This document shows positions 1 to 5,996 of a DNA stretch of 21,553 nt, piece after piece (the stretch's first letter is position 1; each line of letters opens with the position of its first letter). The stretch is from the NCBI GenBank assembly GCA_031278495.1, contig JAITKG010000185.1, positions 1-21,553 on the forward strand. The letters are read 5' to 3'. The DNA is from Prevotellaceae bacterium (GTDB lineage: Bacteria > Bacteroidota > Bacteroidia > Bacteroidales > UBA932). The translations under genes were made by a program, and so were the position numbers. Below the pieces are notes generated by a model. That model made no database searches, was not told the origin of the DNA, and saw only the letters and a program-made list of their open reading frames with translations.

Positions 1-651
1 TCATTGCAAACAAAAGGTATTCACAGTCCAAGTTATGGAGATGTTGCTACCGACGGCACTATTCTTAATACCGGGACATTCTATGTACGTCCGGATGCGC
101 CTACCCATTTATTATGCTACCCTGAAATGTGCTTCATTAAAGCAGAAGTATTGTTTAGACAGGGGCAAACAAGCCCGGCATTTGATGCCTACAAAGAAGG
201 TATAAAAGCGCATATTGACTTGTTGAATGAAAAGCTGGCGACATATACAGCAGGCAACAATATTTCCCTGCAACCGATAACCGCTACGGAAAGGGATGCG
301 TACCTTAGTTCTGCAGCTGTCGGTACGGCTGGTGATTTAACGTTGGGTAAAATAATGCAACAAAAATTCATTGCCTTATCCTTCTCCAATCAAAACTGGA
401 ACGATATGCGCCGGCTGGATTACAGTCCAACTATTTATCGCGGCTGGGCAGAGCCTTATGAACGCACAAGCAATAGCAATGATAAGAAATGGATTCCGGA
501 CGGAAGGCAATATCGTCGCTTGGGCTATGTTTCGCACGAATTTAATTATAACAATGCCAATCTTGCAGCATCGCATCCGCATGCATTGTTGGATGATATT
601 CGTTCGTACCCCGTTTGGTGGGACTATCCGACCGATGATTATAAACAATAA
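1..651 (+). CDS. SusD/RagB-family outer-membrane lipoprotein, C-terminal part (5' end outside window)
   Basis: The reading frame is open from the first base, so this is the C-terminal 216 residues of a longer gene, not a complete protein. SusD-type proteins are lipoproteins on the outer face of the outer membrane that capture glycans or other nutrients and pass them to a SusC-type TonB-dependent channel. Family-like signatures are YPEMCFIKAEVLFRQG (a helical TPR-like stretch), KIMQQKFIALSFSNQNWNDMRRLDY (the common 'workers of the K-x-W/N-D-x-R-R' segment), a late NYNNANLAASHP stretch, and a PVWWD C-terminus. These fit the SusD-like variants usually paired with SusC/RagA, which should lie upstream of this window. 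The substrate cannot be told. The last 14 codons (including the stop) are duplicated at 1502-1543, downstream of the toxin/antitoxin genes. Family assignment is fairly secure, the subfamily less so. Confidence 0.85.
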   Translation, partial: SLQTKGIHSPSYGDVATDGTILNTGTFYVRPDAPTHLLCYPEMCFIKAEVLFRQGQTSPAFDAYKEGIKAHIDLLNEKLATYTAGNNISLQPITATERDAYLSSAAVGTAGDLTLGKIMQQKFIALSFSNQNWNDMRRLDYSPTIYRGWAEPYERTSNSNDKKWIPDGRQYRRLGYVSHEFNYNNANLAASHPHALLDDIRSYPVWWDYPTDDYKQ

Positions 652-701
652 ATTGTTTCCATAAATAAAAAAAGCTGCCCGTTCCGGACAGCTTTTTTTA
701 T
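610..701 (+). repeat. 92-bp direct repeat, copy 1 (susD 3' end plus terminator)
   Basis: Positions 610-701 match 1502-1593 at 88 of 92 bases by direct alignment (constant offset 892, no gaps). The mismatches are at 653, 665, 678 and 688. The repeat holds the last 14 codons of the susD-like gene including the stop, the spacer and the whole terminator. Identity ends abruptly at both borders, which brackets an 800-bp segment carrying the toxin/antitoxin pair. Confidence 0.95.
668..699 (+). terminator. Intrinsic terminator of the susD-like gene (copy 1)
   Basis: Stem AGCTGCCCG / CGGACAGCT (673-681 with 685-693) around a TTC loop, followed by a run of seven T. One pair (678 C with 688 A) is mismatched. 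The matching hairpin at 1565-1585 has A-T at that place and is perfect. It lies 21 nt after the stop codon. Confidence 0.85.
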
Positions 702-711
702 GTTCTGATGT

Positions 712-742
712 TTTGAATTATCGGAATAAATCTGTAATTTTG
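712..742 (+). promoter_or_regulatory. Bacteroidota-type promoter of the toxin/antitoxin pair
   Basis: -33 element TTTG at 712-715, 19-nt spacer, -7 element TAATTTTG at 735-742 (TAnnTTTG). It starts 10 bp after the end of repeat copy 1, so the bracketed segment brings its own promoter. The antitoxin ATG follows 25 nt after the -7 box. It may be autoregulated, but no clear operator was seen. Confidence 0.7.
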
Positions 743-767
743 TACCGAATATTAGAGAACAAAAGCT

Positions 768-932
768 ATGGCACGCCCTATCAAAGAAACCCCAATATTA
801 ACCGGTGAAGATGCACGCCGCTTTGAACAGCGTATGAAAGAAGTCAAGCCACTTCCTCCGGAAGAATTAAAAAGTATGGATGAAGCGTATGAGTTATTCA
901 AAAAAATAGCTACGTTTCCGGTTTATGATTGA
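768..932 (+). CDS. Small antitoxin candidate of a GNAT-toxin pair (54 aa)
   Basis: A 54-residue ORF starts with MARPIKETPILTGEDARRF and ends with FPVYD. It is hydrophilic and charged, with a Pro-rich middle (VKPLPPEEL) and two short helix-forming stretches. The sequence does not resemble the ribbon-helix-helix (DUF1778) antitoxins that accompany the classic TacT/AtaT acetyltransferase toxins. Short proteins opening with a 'RPIKETP...GEDARRF' motif are, from general knowledge, common next to GNAT proteins in Bacteroidales, where they are mostly left as hypothetical. Its stop codon overlaps the toxin start by 8 bp (925-932), which implies translational coupling, and its promoter is directly upstream. 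The antitoxin role is inferred from size, order and overlap. A role as a dedicated GNAT partner that is not an antitoxin remains possible. Confidence 0.75.
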   Translation: MARPIKETPILTGEDARRFEQRMKEVKPLPPEELKSMDEAYELFKKIATFPVYD

Positions 933-1473
933 TTTCTCTCAATCGTCCATAATGTTATTGCGTCACGGTATGAACATTCAATCGTTTGATTGCGGCGACT
1001 CAGATTTGAATGGTTTTTTGCTGGATGATGCATTGCATTATTTAGACGAACGCATGGCTGTAACTTATATTTTAGAATACCAAAAACAAACGGTTGCTTA
1101 TTTTTGTTTGCTTAACGATAAAGTTACGTTCGATACAACAGATGCAAATGAAAAGTCTTTTTGGAACCGTTTTAACCGGAAACATAAAATTCCCAATCTA
1201 AAACGTCGCAAAAATTATCCGGCGGCAAAAATAGGACGGTTAGCAGTAACTACTAATTTTGCAGGGCAAGGTATTGGGCGCTTTATGTTAGAAAGTATAA
1301 AAAGAATGTTAGCGAAAAAAGCAGACATCGGTTGCCGTTTTATTACAGTTGACGCCTATAGTACTGCCTTTGATTTTTATTTAAAAAACAAGTTCCAGTT
1401 TATTTCAACCAAAGATGAGGTAGATTCAACACGTTTGATGTATTTTGACTTAAAACAAGTCCCTGATAGTTGA
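925..1473 (+). CDS. GNAT-family N-acetyltransferase, probable type II toxin
   Basis: At 182 aa it is close to the 160-180 aa of GNAT toxins of the TacT/AtaT kind, which block translation by acetylating the amino group of aminoacyl-tRNAs. The acetyl-CoA binding motif A is visible: IGRLAVTTNFAGQGIGRFML, with Q115-x-x-G-x-R near residues 115-119. A Tyr in DAYSTAFDFYLKNKFQF (Y152) sits where GNAT toxins keep their catalytic or general-acid tyrosine. The N-terminus (FDCGDSDLNGFLLDDALHY) matches the typical GNAT-toxin opening 'F-x-C-G-x-x-x-L-N-x-(F/Y)-L'. ATG 925 is chosen because it overlaps the upstream stop. Codon use is visibly more A/T-rich than in the oxidoreductase operon downstream, in keeping with transfer. 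A non-toxin acetyltransferase is the alternative. Confidence 0.85.
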   Translation: MIDFSQSSIMLLRHGMNIQSFDCGDSDLNGFLLDDALHYLDERMAVTYILEYQKQTVAYFCLLNDKVTFDTTDANEKSFWNRFNRKHKIPNLKRRKNYPAAKIGRLAVTTNFAGQGIGRFMLESIKRMLAKKADIGCRFITVDAYSTAFDFYLKNKFQFISTKDEVDSTRLMYFDLKQVPDS

Positions 1474-1501
1474 AACGAAAAAATTAACTATCCTTTCCCT
1501 T

Positions 1502-1593
1502 CCCGTTTGGTGGGACTATCCGACCGATGATTATAAACAATAAAATGTTTCCATAATTAAAAAAAGCTGACCGTTCCGGTCAGCTTTTTTTAT
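1502..1593 (+). repeat. 92-bp direct repeat, copy 2 (orphan susD 3' end plus terminator)
   Basis: Second copy of 610-701, starting 28 bp after the toxin stop codon. It still encodes the susD C-terminal tail (PVWWDYPTDDYKQ, stop at 1541-1543) but has no gene in front of it, so it is a fragment and not a gene. Its terminator stem is perfect, unlike that of copy 1. Confidence 0.95.
1565..1591 (+). terminator. Intrinsic terminator of the toxin/antitoxin operon (copy 2)
   Basis: Perfect 9-bp stem AGCTGACCG / CGGTCAGCT (1565-1573 with 1577-1585), TTC loop, then a T run to 1591. It sits inside repeat copy 2 and ends transcription from the toxin gene. Confidence 0.88.
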
Positions 1594-1682
1594 TATACTA
1601 CTGAGTAATGGGTTTTATCTTATGGTTTACAACTTATTTTACGTATTATTGATAAAAAAAATAAAAAAAATGTTATTTTAAT

Positions 1683-1713
1683 TTTGATTTATTAAAAAAA
1701 AATGTTATTTTTG
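1683..1713 (+). promoter_or_regulatory. Promoter of the 2-oxoacid:ferredoxin oxidoreductase operon
   Basis: -33 TTTG at 1683-1686, 19-nt spacer, -7 TATTTTTG at 1706-1713, in a very A/T-rich stretch. The geometry is identical to the promoter at 712-742. It places transcription start near 1717-1720, which rules out a GTG start at 1713 for the first gene and favours ATG 1740. Confidence 0.75.
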
Positions 1714-1739
1714 TGAAAATTGTTATTAAATCTTTTATC

Positions 1740-1961
1740 ATGGCGCTTAAAGGAGCAATAGCGGTCAATACCGAAAGATGTAAAGGGTGCGGCGTGTGTG
1801 TGGTGCAATGTCCTACCGGCGTCATAGCGCTCAACAAAAACGTAAATACCAAAGGATACAACTATCTCTACATGGCCAACCCCGTCGCTTGCACCGGCTG
1901 CACCAACTGCGCTACGGTTTGCCCCGACGCCTGTATTACCGTTTACCGGGTGAAGATTTAA
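1740..1961 (+). CDS. 2-oxoacid:ferredoxin oxidoreductase, ferredoxin-like delta subunit (2x[4Fe-4S])
   Basis: A 73-aa protein built from two [4Fe-4S] motifs: C14-x2-C17-x2-C20-x3-C24-P and C51-x2-C54-x2-C57-x3-C61-P. In four-subunit 2-oxoacid:ferredoxin oxidoreductases this subunit carries electrons from the TPP centre to external ferredoxin in the cytoplasm. It is the first gene of the operon, with the alpha, beta and gamma subunits directly after it. ATG 1740 is preferred over an in-frame GTG at 1713 because the latter overlaps the -7 promoter box. No strong Shine-Dalgarno is seen, which is usual in this phylum. The corresponding subunit is often called VorD/KorD. Confidence 0.9.
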   Translation: MALKGAIAVNTERCKGCGVCVVQCPTGVIALNKNVNTKGYNYLYMANPVACTGCTNCATVCPDACITVYRVKI

Positions 1962-1971
1962 AGATTGAAAA

Positions 1972-1990
1972 ATTCAAAGATTTAAGGAGA
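1972..1990 (+). promoter_or_regulatory. Strong Shine-Dalgarno for vorB within a dispersed short repeat
   Basis: AAGGAGA at 1984-1990, 8 nt before ATG 1999, is the best ribosome-binding site in the window. The 17 bases ending in it (1972-1988) are, read on the other strand, a one-mismatch copy of a short repeat also present at 17705 and 18280. Confidence 0.6.
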
Positions 1991-1998
1991 AACGGGTA

Positions 1999-3096
1999 AT
2001 GGATAATAATACGATACTTTGTAAAGGAAATGACGTGATTGCTTTAGCGGCTATTCGTTGCGGCTGCGACGGCTACTTCGGCTATCCGATTACCCCGCAA
2101 TCTGAAATAATGGAAAAACTGATGGAAGAAAAACCATGGGAAACTACCGGCATGGTTGTGTTGCAAGCCGAGAGCGAGGTTGCTTCTATCAATATGTTGT
2201 ATGGCGGCGCGGCATGCGGGAAAAAAGTAATGACCTCGTCGAGCAGTCCGGGCGTAAGCTTGATGTGCGAAGGTTTTTCTTATTTAGCCGGCGCAGAGTT
2301 GCCCTGCTTGATTGTGAATGTCGTGCGCGGCGGTCCCGGTTTGGGCACTATCCAGCCGGCGCAGAGCGACTACTTCCAGGCGGTAAAGGGCGGCGGACAC
2401 GGCGACTACCATTTTATTGTGTTAGCGCCTGCATCGGTGCAAGAGATGAACGATTTTGTTGACATGGGCTTTGATTTGGCATTCAAATACCGCAATCCGG
2501 TGATGATTTTAGCCGATGGCATTGTCGGGCAAATGATGGAAAAAGTAACGCTAAGCCCCCCGAAACCGCGATGGACGGATGAGGAAATTATAGCCCTCTC
2601 GGGCAGTTGGGCTACTACCGGCAAACCTTCCGGTCGCCGGGAAAATATCATCACATCGCTGGCGATGGATGCGGCGGTAGCCGAGAAATTCAACGAAAAA
2701 CTGCAAAGGAAATTTAATGAAATACGCAGGCGGGAAGTGCGTTTAGAAAAAATAAAATGCGACGACGCCGAATACTTGTTGATTGCCTATGGCGCAATGT
2801 CCCGCATTTGCGAGGAAACAGTAGATAATGCGCGTGCGCAGGGCATCCGTTTGGGATTGCTGCGCCCCATTACCCTGTTCCCTTTCCCGTCGGAGCAAAT
2901 AGCCGCTATGACGCCGCAATTGAAAGGAATTCTTTCCGTCGAATTGAGCGCCGGGCAAATGGTAGAAGATGTGCGGCTGGCGGTGGGCGACAAAACGCCG
3001 GTGACGCATTTTGGCAGACTGGGCGGCATTGTTCCTGCGCCTGATGAAGTGTTGGCTGCGCTGAAACGGACGTACCTGCAAAATGAAAACGAATAA
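1999..3096 (+). CDS. vorB: 2-oxoacid:ferredoxin oxidoreductase alpha subunit (VorB type)
   Basis: A 365-aa protein of the pyruvate:ferredoxin oxidoreductase pyrimidine-binding plus domain-II type. Family signs are GYFGYPITPQSEIME (residues 26-39), the acidic E in LQAESEVASINMLYGGAACG, TSSSSPGVSLM, RGGPGLGTIQPAQSDYFQA and a C-terminal domain with YLLIAYGAMSR followed by RLGLLRPITLFPFP. With the beta subunit it forms the TPP site that oxidatively decarboxylates a 2-oxoacid to its acyl-CoA, reducing ferredoxin. The order delta-alpha-beta-gamma is that annotated in Bacteroidales as VorB (3-methyl-2-oxobutanoate, from valine) although 2-oxoglutarate (KorA) is a close alternative that sequence reading cannot exclude. 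A run of the dispersed repeat and a strong Shine-Dalgarno precede it. Confidence 0.88.
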   Translation: MDNNTILCKGNDVIALAAIRCGCDGYFGYPITPQSEIMEKLMEEKPWETTGMVVLQAESEVASINMLYGGAACGKKVMTSSSSPGVSLMCEGFSYLAGAELPCLIVNVVRGGPGLGTIQPAQSDYFQAVKGGGHGDYHFIVLAPASVQEMNDFVDMGFDLAFKYRNPVMILADGIVGQMMEKVTLSPPKPRWTDEEIIALSGSWATTGKPSGRRENIITSLAMDAAVAEKFNEKLQRKFNEIRRREVRLEKIKCDDAEYLLIAYGAMSRICEETVDNARAQGIRLGLLRPITLFPFPSEQIAAMTPQLKGILSVELSAGQMVEDVRLAVGDKTPVTHFGRLGGIVPAPDEVLAALKRTYLQNENE

Positions 3097-3119
3097 CGGA
3101 CGAATTAGACGACACACGT

Positions 3120-3911
3120 ATGGACGTAAATGATATTATACAACCGGAAAATAAGGTATACGGCAAAACGCCGGTGCTCACCGATACGGAGATGCACTAC
3201 TGTCCGGGATGTTCCCACGGCGTAGTGCACAAGATTATTGCCGAAGTGATAGAAGATATGGGCATTCAGGATAAGACTATCGGCATTTCGCCGGTAGGCT
3301 GCGCCGTGTTTGCTTACAATTACCTGCACATCGACTGGCAACAGGCCGCTCACGGACGTGCGCCAGCGGCAGCCACTGCCGTCAAACGCCTCTATCCCGA
3401 CAAATATGTGTTCACCTATCAGGGCGACGGCGACCTGGCGTCAATCGGGACGGCGGAGATTATGCACGCCTGCAATCGCGGCGAAAACATTGTGGTGATA
3501 TTTATCAACAATGCTATTTACGGGATGACCGGCGGGCAAATGGCGCCGACCACTTTAATCGGGCAGGTGACGGCGACGACGCCTTATGGCCGCGTGGTGG
3601 AATTAAACGGGTATCCGTTGCGTATTACCGAATTGTTGGCGCAACTGAGCGGCGTTTGTTATGTAACGCGACAGGCTGTTCATACGCCTGCCGCCGTGCG
3701 TAAAGCGAAAAAATCCATTCAAAAGGCGTTTGAAAATTCTGGACAACGAAAAGGACTGTCGTTTGTGGAAATTGTCGGGACATGCAATTCCGGTTGGAAA
3801 CTCTCGCCGGTAGAAGCCAACCAGTGGATGGTCGAAAACATGTTCCCGCACTATCCGCTGGGAGACATCAAGAATGAAGAATTAGGAATTAAGGATTGGC
3901 TAAAACAATGA
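3120..3911 (+). CDS. 2-oxoacid:ferredoxin oxidoreductase beta subunit (TPP-binding)
   Basis: A 263-aa protein with the TPP/Mg motif GDGD at residues 102-105 followed by NN at 130-131 (the GDG-x(n)-NN pattern), and the CPGCSHG motif (C28, C31) with C61 that is typical of beta subunits of this family. TSIG-type substrate-side residues are seen as ISPVGCAVF. It binds thiamine diphosphate and carries out decarboxylation together with the alpha subunit. It follows vorB by 23 nt, and its stop overlaps the gamma-subunit start by 4 bp (ATGA), so the two are translationally coupled. Substrate is branched-chain 2-oxoacids or 2-oxoglutarate, by context. It corresponds to the subunit named VorA or KorB in different schemes. 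Confidence 0.9.
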   Translation: MDVNDIIQPENKVYGKTPVLTDTEMHYCPGCSHGVVHKIIAEVIEDMGIQDKTIGISPVGCAVFAYNYLHIDWQQAAHGRAPAAATAVKRLYPDKYVFTYQGDGDLASIGTAEIMHACNRGENIVVIFINNAIYGMTGGQMAPTTLIGQVTATTPYGRVVELNGYPLRITELLAQLSGVCYVTRQAVHTPAAVRKAKKSIQKAFENSGQRKGLSFVEIVGTCNSGWKLSPVEANQWMVENMFPHYPLGDIKNEELGIKDWLKQ

Positions 3912-4444
3912 AAGAAGAAATAATTATAGCAGGATTTGGTGGACAAGGGGTCTTGTCTATGGGAAAAATAATAGCCTATTCAGGCATTATGCAAGGCATG
4001 GAAGTAACGTGGATGCCTTCGTATGGTCCCGAAATGCGCGGCGGCACAGCCAATGTAACGGTAGTACTGAGCAGCCGCCGTATCAGTTCGCCTATTGTGA
4101 GCCGGTGCGACACAGCCATTATCCTCAATCAACAGTCGATGGATAAATTTGAGTCCAGCGTGCGGAGCGGAGGCTTGCTGCTGTATGACCCAAACGGTAT
4201 TACCAAACCGCCGGCGCGCAAAGACATTACTATTTGCAAAATCGAAGCCGCCGAAGAAGCCGCGAAAACAGGCAACGCCAAAACTTATAACATGATTGTA
4301 CTGGGCGCATACTTGAAAAAACGCCCGGTGGTACAATTAGAAAATGTAATCAAAGGCTTAAAAAAATCTATTCCAGAACGCCATCATAAACTGATTCCGG
4401 CAAACGAACAAGCTATTCACCGTGGCATGGAAGCCGTGCGCTAA
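3908..4444 (+). CDS. 2-oxoacid:ferredoxin oxidoreductase gamma subunit
   Basis: A 178-aa protein from ATG 3908, which overlaps the beta-subunit stop in ATGA. A TTG 12 nt upstream is in frame but less likely. The N-terminus IIIAGFGGQGVLSMGKIIA and the segment SYGPEMRGGTANVTVVLS are hallmarks of the gamma (catalytic-gamma) domain, thought to help bind CoA. This completes a full delta-alpha-beta-gamma complex with no subunit missing or fused. The gene ends at 4444, with a candidate terminator hairpin 75 nt later. Confidence 0.92.
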   Translation: MKEEIIIAGFGGQGVLSMGKIIAYSGIMQGMEVTWMPSYGPEMRGGTANVTVVLSSRRISSPIVSRCDTAIILNQQSMDKFESSVRSGGLLLYDPNGITKPPARKDITICKIEAAEEAAKTGNAKTYNMIVLGAYLKKRPVVQLENVIKGLKKSIPERHHKLIPANEQAIHRGMEAVR

Positions 4445-4519
4445 TGCGTGAAGCAACAAGTCTGAAGTATGAAGTAGCCAGCGGCGGTGCGTCTTCCTAT
4501 CAATGCACACAGTTTTTAA

Positions 4520-4549
4520 AAATTACACAATATTTTTCCTGTGTAATTT
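4520..4549 (+). terminator. Inverted repeat after the oxidoreductase operon: weak terminator or operator
   Basis: Perfect 10-bp arms AAATTACACA (4520-4529) and TGTGTAATTT (4540-4549) around a 10-nt loop, followed by GTTTTAACC. It lies between the gamma-subunit stop and the next promoter. The stem is A/T-rich and the T run is short, so termination is only moderately supported. The symmetric ACACA/TGTGT could equally be a protein-binding site for the downstream gene. Confidence 0.45.
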
Positions 4550-4581
4550 GTTTTAACCTGCGTCAATCCGTCATTTTTTTT

Positions 4582-4589
4582 TATCTTTG
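4582..4589 (+). promoter_or_regulatory. -7 promoter box directly in front of the CBM9-like gene
   Basis: TATCTTTG, an exact TAnnTTTG match, ends only 4 nt before ATG 4594. No TTTG is found at the usual -33 distance. If the box is used at its nominal position, transcription starts within a nucleotide or so of the ATG. Confidence 0.6.
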
Positions 4590-4593
4590 CACA

Positions 4594-5235
4594 ATGTTAC
4601 AGATACCTTATTTACCTTCGTTGGATTTGCTTGCGACGCTGTCGTCGTCATCGTTACCGGAATTGCCGGCGTGGCAGGTGGCTTGCGTTAACTGGAAAGA
4701 ATTTCCTTATACGCCCCGCGTTACCGTGCAAATGGCCTGTACGCCGTCGCACCTGCTCTTGCATTACGACGTGCGGGAAAAAAGTATCCGCGCCAAATAT
4801 ACGCAGCCCAACCAGCCGGTTTATACCGACTCCTGCGTGGAGTTCTTTGTGTCGCCGGACGACCGGCAGACTTATTATAATTTTGAGTTTAACTGTATCG
4901 GCACGCCCTTGATGCGGCATAATGTGCGTCCCCACGAAGGTCCGCGCGCCACGCCCGAATTGTTGGCTACGATTTTAACCCGGAGTTCACTGGGCAACCA
5001 GCCTTTTGAACGCATGGAGGGCGATTTTGCATGGCAACTGACCGTCGCTATTCCCTACGCCTGTTTCTTTGCGCATCCCCGCCGCGACTGGCGCGGGCAA
5101 ACCCTTTGGGCTAACTGTTACAAGTGTGGCGACGAACTGTCCGAACCGCATTATCTTTCGCTGTTTCCTATTCACAGTCCCAAGCCCAATTTCCACCTTC
5201 CGCAGTTCTTTCAAAAGTTAACCGTAATGTGCTAA
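4594..5235 (+). CDS. Carbohydrate-binding family 9-like (CBM9-like/DOMON) protein
   Basis: A 213-aa cytosolic-looking protein with no signal peptide. It opens with LQIPYLPSLD, has CVNWKEFPYTPRVTVQMA, then DSCVEFFVSPDD and YYNFEFNCIGT, and ends with HYLSLFPIHSPKPNFHLPQFF. These are the conserved blocks of the CBM9-like beta-sandwich domain found as a single-domain protein in many Bacteroides. The family binds sugar ends in xylanases, but the role of the stand-alone bacterial version is not known to me. The frame is open back to an ATG at 4444, yet that would place a hairpin and the -7 box inside the gene, and the family alignment begins at LQIPYLP, so ATG 4594 is chosen. Confidence 0.8.
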   Translation: MLQIPYLPSLDLLATLSSSSLPELPAWQVACVNWKEFPYTPRVTVQMACTPSHLLLHYDVREKSIRAKYTQPNQPVYTDSCVEFFVSPDDRQTYYNFEFNCIGTPLMRHNVRPHEGPRATPELLATILTRSSLGNQPFERMEGDFAWQLTVAIPYACFFAHPRRDWRGQTLWANCYKCGDELSEPHYLSLFPIHSPKPNFHLPQFFQKLTVMC

Positions 5236-5358
5236 GGTGGCTAATTACTGCTTAGGGGTGGCAATCGCAGTGGCGACAGCTAATTTTCAATTATCCATTT
5301 TCGATTATCCATTCAACTGGACTGCTTCGCTTCGCTCGCAATGACGCGGCGTCAGCGT
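5236..5358. repeat. Intergenic repeat-rich spacer between convergent genes
   Basis: Three things are visible. First, ATTATCCATT appears twice (about 5291 and 5303) in an A/T stretch. Second, 5318-5345 carries GACTGCTTCGCTTCGCTCGC followed by AATGACG, a short GC-rich sequence of a kind I know as a widespread intergenic repeat in several bacterial phyla. Third, GGCGTCAGCGTTC at 5349-5360 resembles the GACGCCAGCGTTC of the hairpin at 14136-14148. No gene was seen here. Confidence 0.5.
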
Positions 5359-5976
5359 TCATAATTCATAATTCAAAAAGTTGGGTATAATTGTATCGAT
5401 GTATGGGGAAAGCGTTTCTGCGGGGAGGGTGGTAGAAAGAGCGATCACTTTCATGCCGGCTTTTTTTCCGGCGGTGATGCCGGCAATAGAATCTTCAAAT
5501 ACTACACACTCCGCCGGCGACACGCGGAGTTCTTCGGCAGCCAGCAGGTAGCACATCGGATCGGGTTTGCCTCTGGTGATTTTGTCGGCAGTGACGAGGG
5601 CGTCAAAAGTATTTTCCAAATTCATTTTTTGCAGGGCGACTTTCATTTTTTCGGTCGAGGAACTGGTAACCACCGCTATTTTGTAGCCTTGCGCCTTAAA
5701 GCGGGTTATCGCTTCACGCGCGCCGGGAATGAATGCGCAATCCATCTGCAATTCATAGCGTCGATGTGCTTCTATAATTTCCGCCTGTTCCGCCGGCGGA
5801 TAATTCCCAAAATATTTTTCCATGATAGCCGCCAGTGTAGTGCCTTTGATAAGGGCGGCAAAATTTTCCGGCAAATGATATTTCGCCGCCAACCGGTCGA
5901 AAAATAAATCATATTGCGGCTCCGTGTCGGCAATCACGCCATCGAAGTCAAAGAGAATAGCTGTAAACCGGTTCAT
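5359..5976 (-). CDS. HAD-superfamily phosphatase, beta-phosphoglucomutase-like
   Basis: A 205-aa protein with all four HAD motifs: D10-F-D12-G-V (nucleophile and acid), VTSSS (residues 103-107), RGKPDP with K137, and FEDS with E161/D162. The all-helical cap lies between residues 15 and 80, as in the beta-phosphoglucomutase/phosphatase subgroup. The substrate (sugar phosphate or small phospho-ester) cannot be told. It is 20 nt downstream of the alkD-like gene and probably the last gene of a gmk-alkD-HAD unit. The last codons (NYEL, stop) coincide with an A/T spacer repeat (CATAATTCATAATTC on the plus strand) also seen before polA, so the C-terminus may have been altered by it. Confidence 0.85.
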   Translation of the reverse strand: MNRFTAILFDFDGVIADTEPQYDLFFDRLAAKYHLPENFAALIKGTTLAAIMEKYFGNYPPAEQAEIIEAHRRYELQMDCAFIPGAREAITRFKAQGYKIAVVTSSSTEKMKVALQKMNLENTFDALVTADKITRGKPDPMCYLLAAEELRVSPAECVVFEDSIAGITAGKKAGMKVIALSTTLPAETLSPYIDTIIPNFLNYEL

Positions 5977-5996
5977 GTAGAAATTTCATGTTAAAA

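Noticed and set aside
1502..1543. A separate short gene from the susD tail in repeat copy 2.
   Set aside because: It only repeats the last codons and stop of the upstream gene and has no start codon or ribosome-binding site.
1713..1739. GTG start at 1713 for the ferredoxin-like subunit.
   Set aside because: It overlaps the -7 box of the operon promoter, and ATG 1740 gives a normal-length protein.
4444..4593. An N-terminal extension of the CBM9-like protein from ATG 4444.
   Set aside because: It would include an inverted repeat and a -7 promoter box in coding sequence, and the family blocks begin at the ATG 4594.
5318..5345. CRISPR-like or REP cluster from the GC-rich repeat.
   Set aside because: Only a single unit is present, without regular spacing or spacers, so there is no array.
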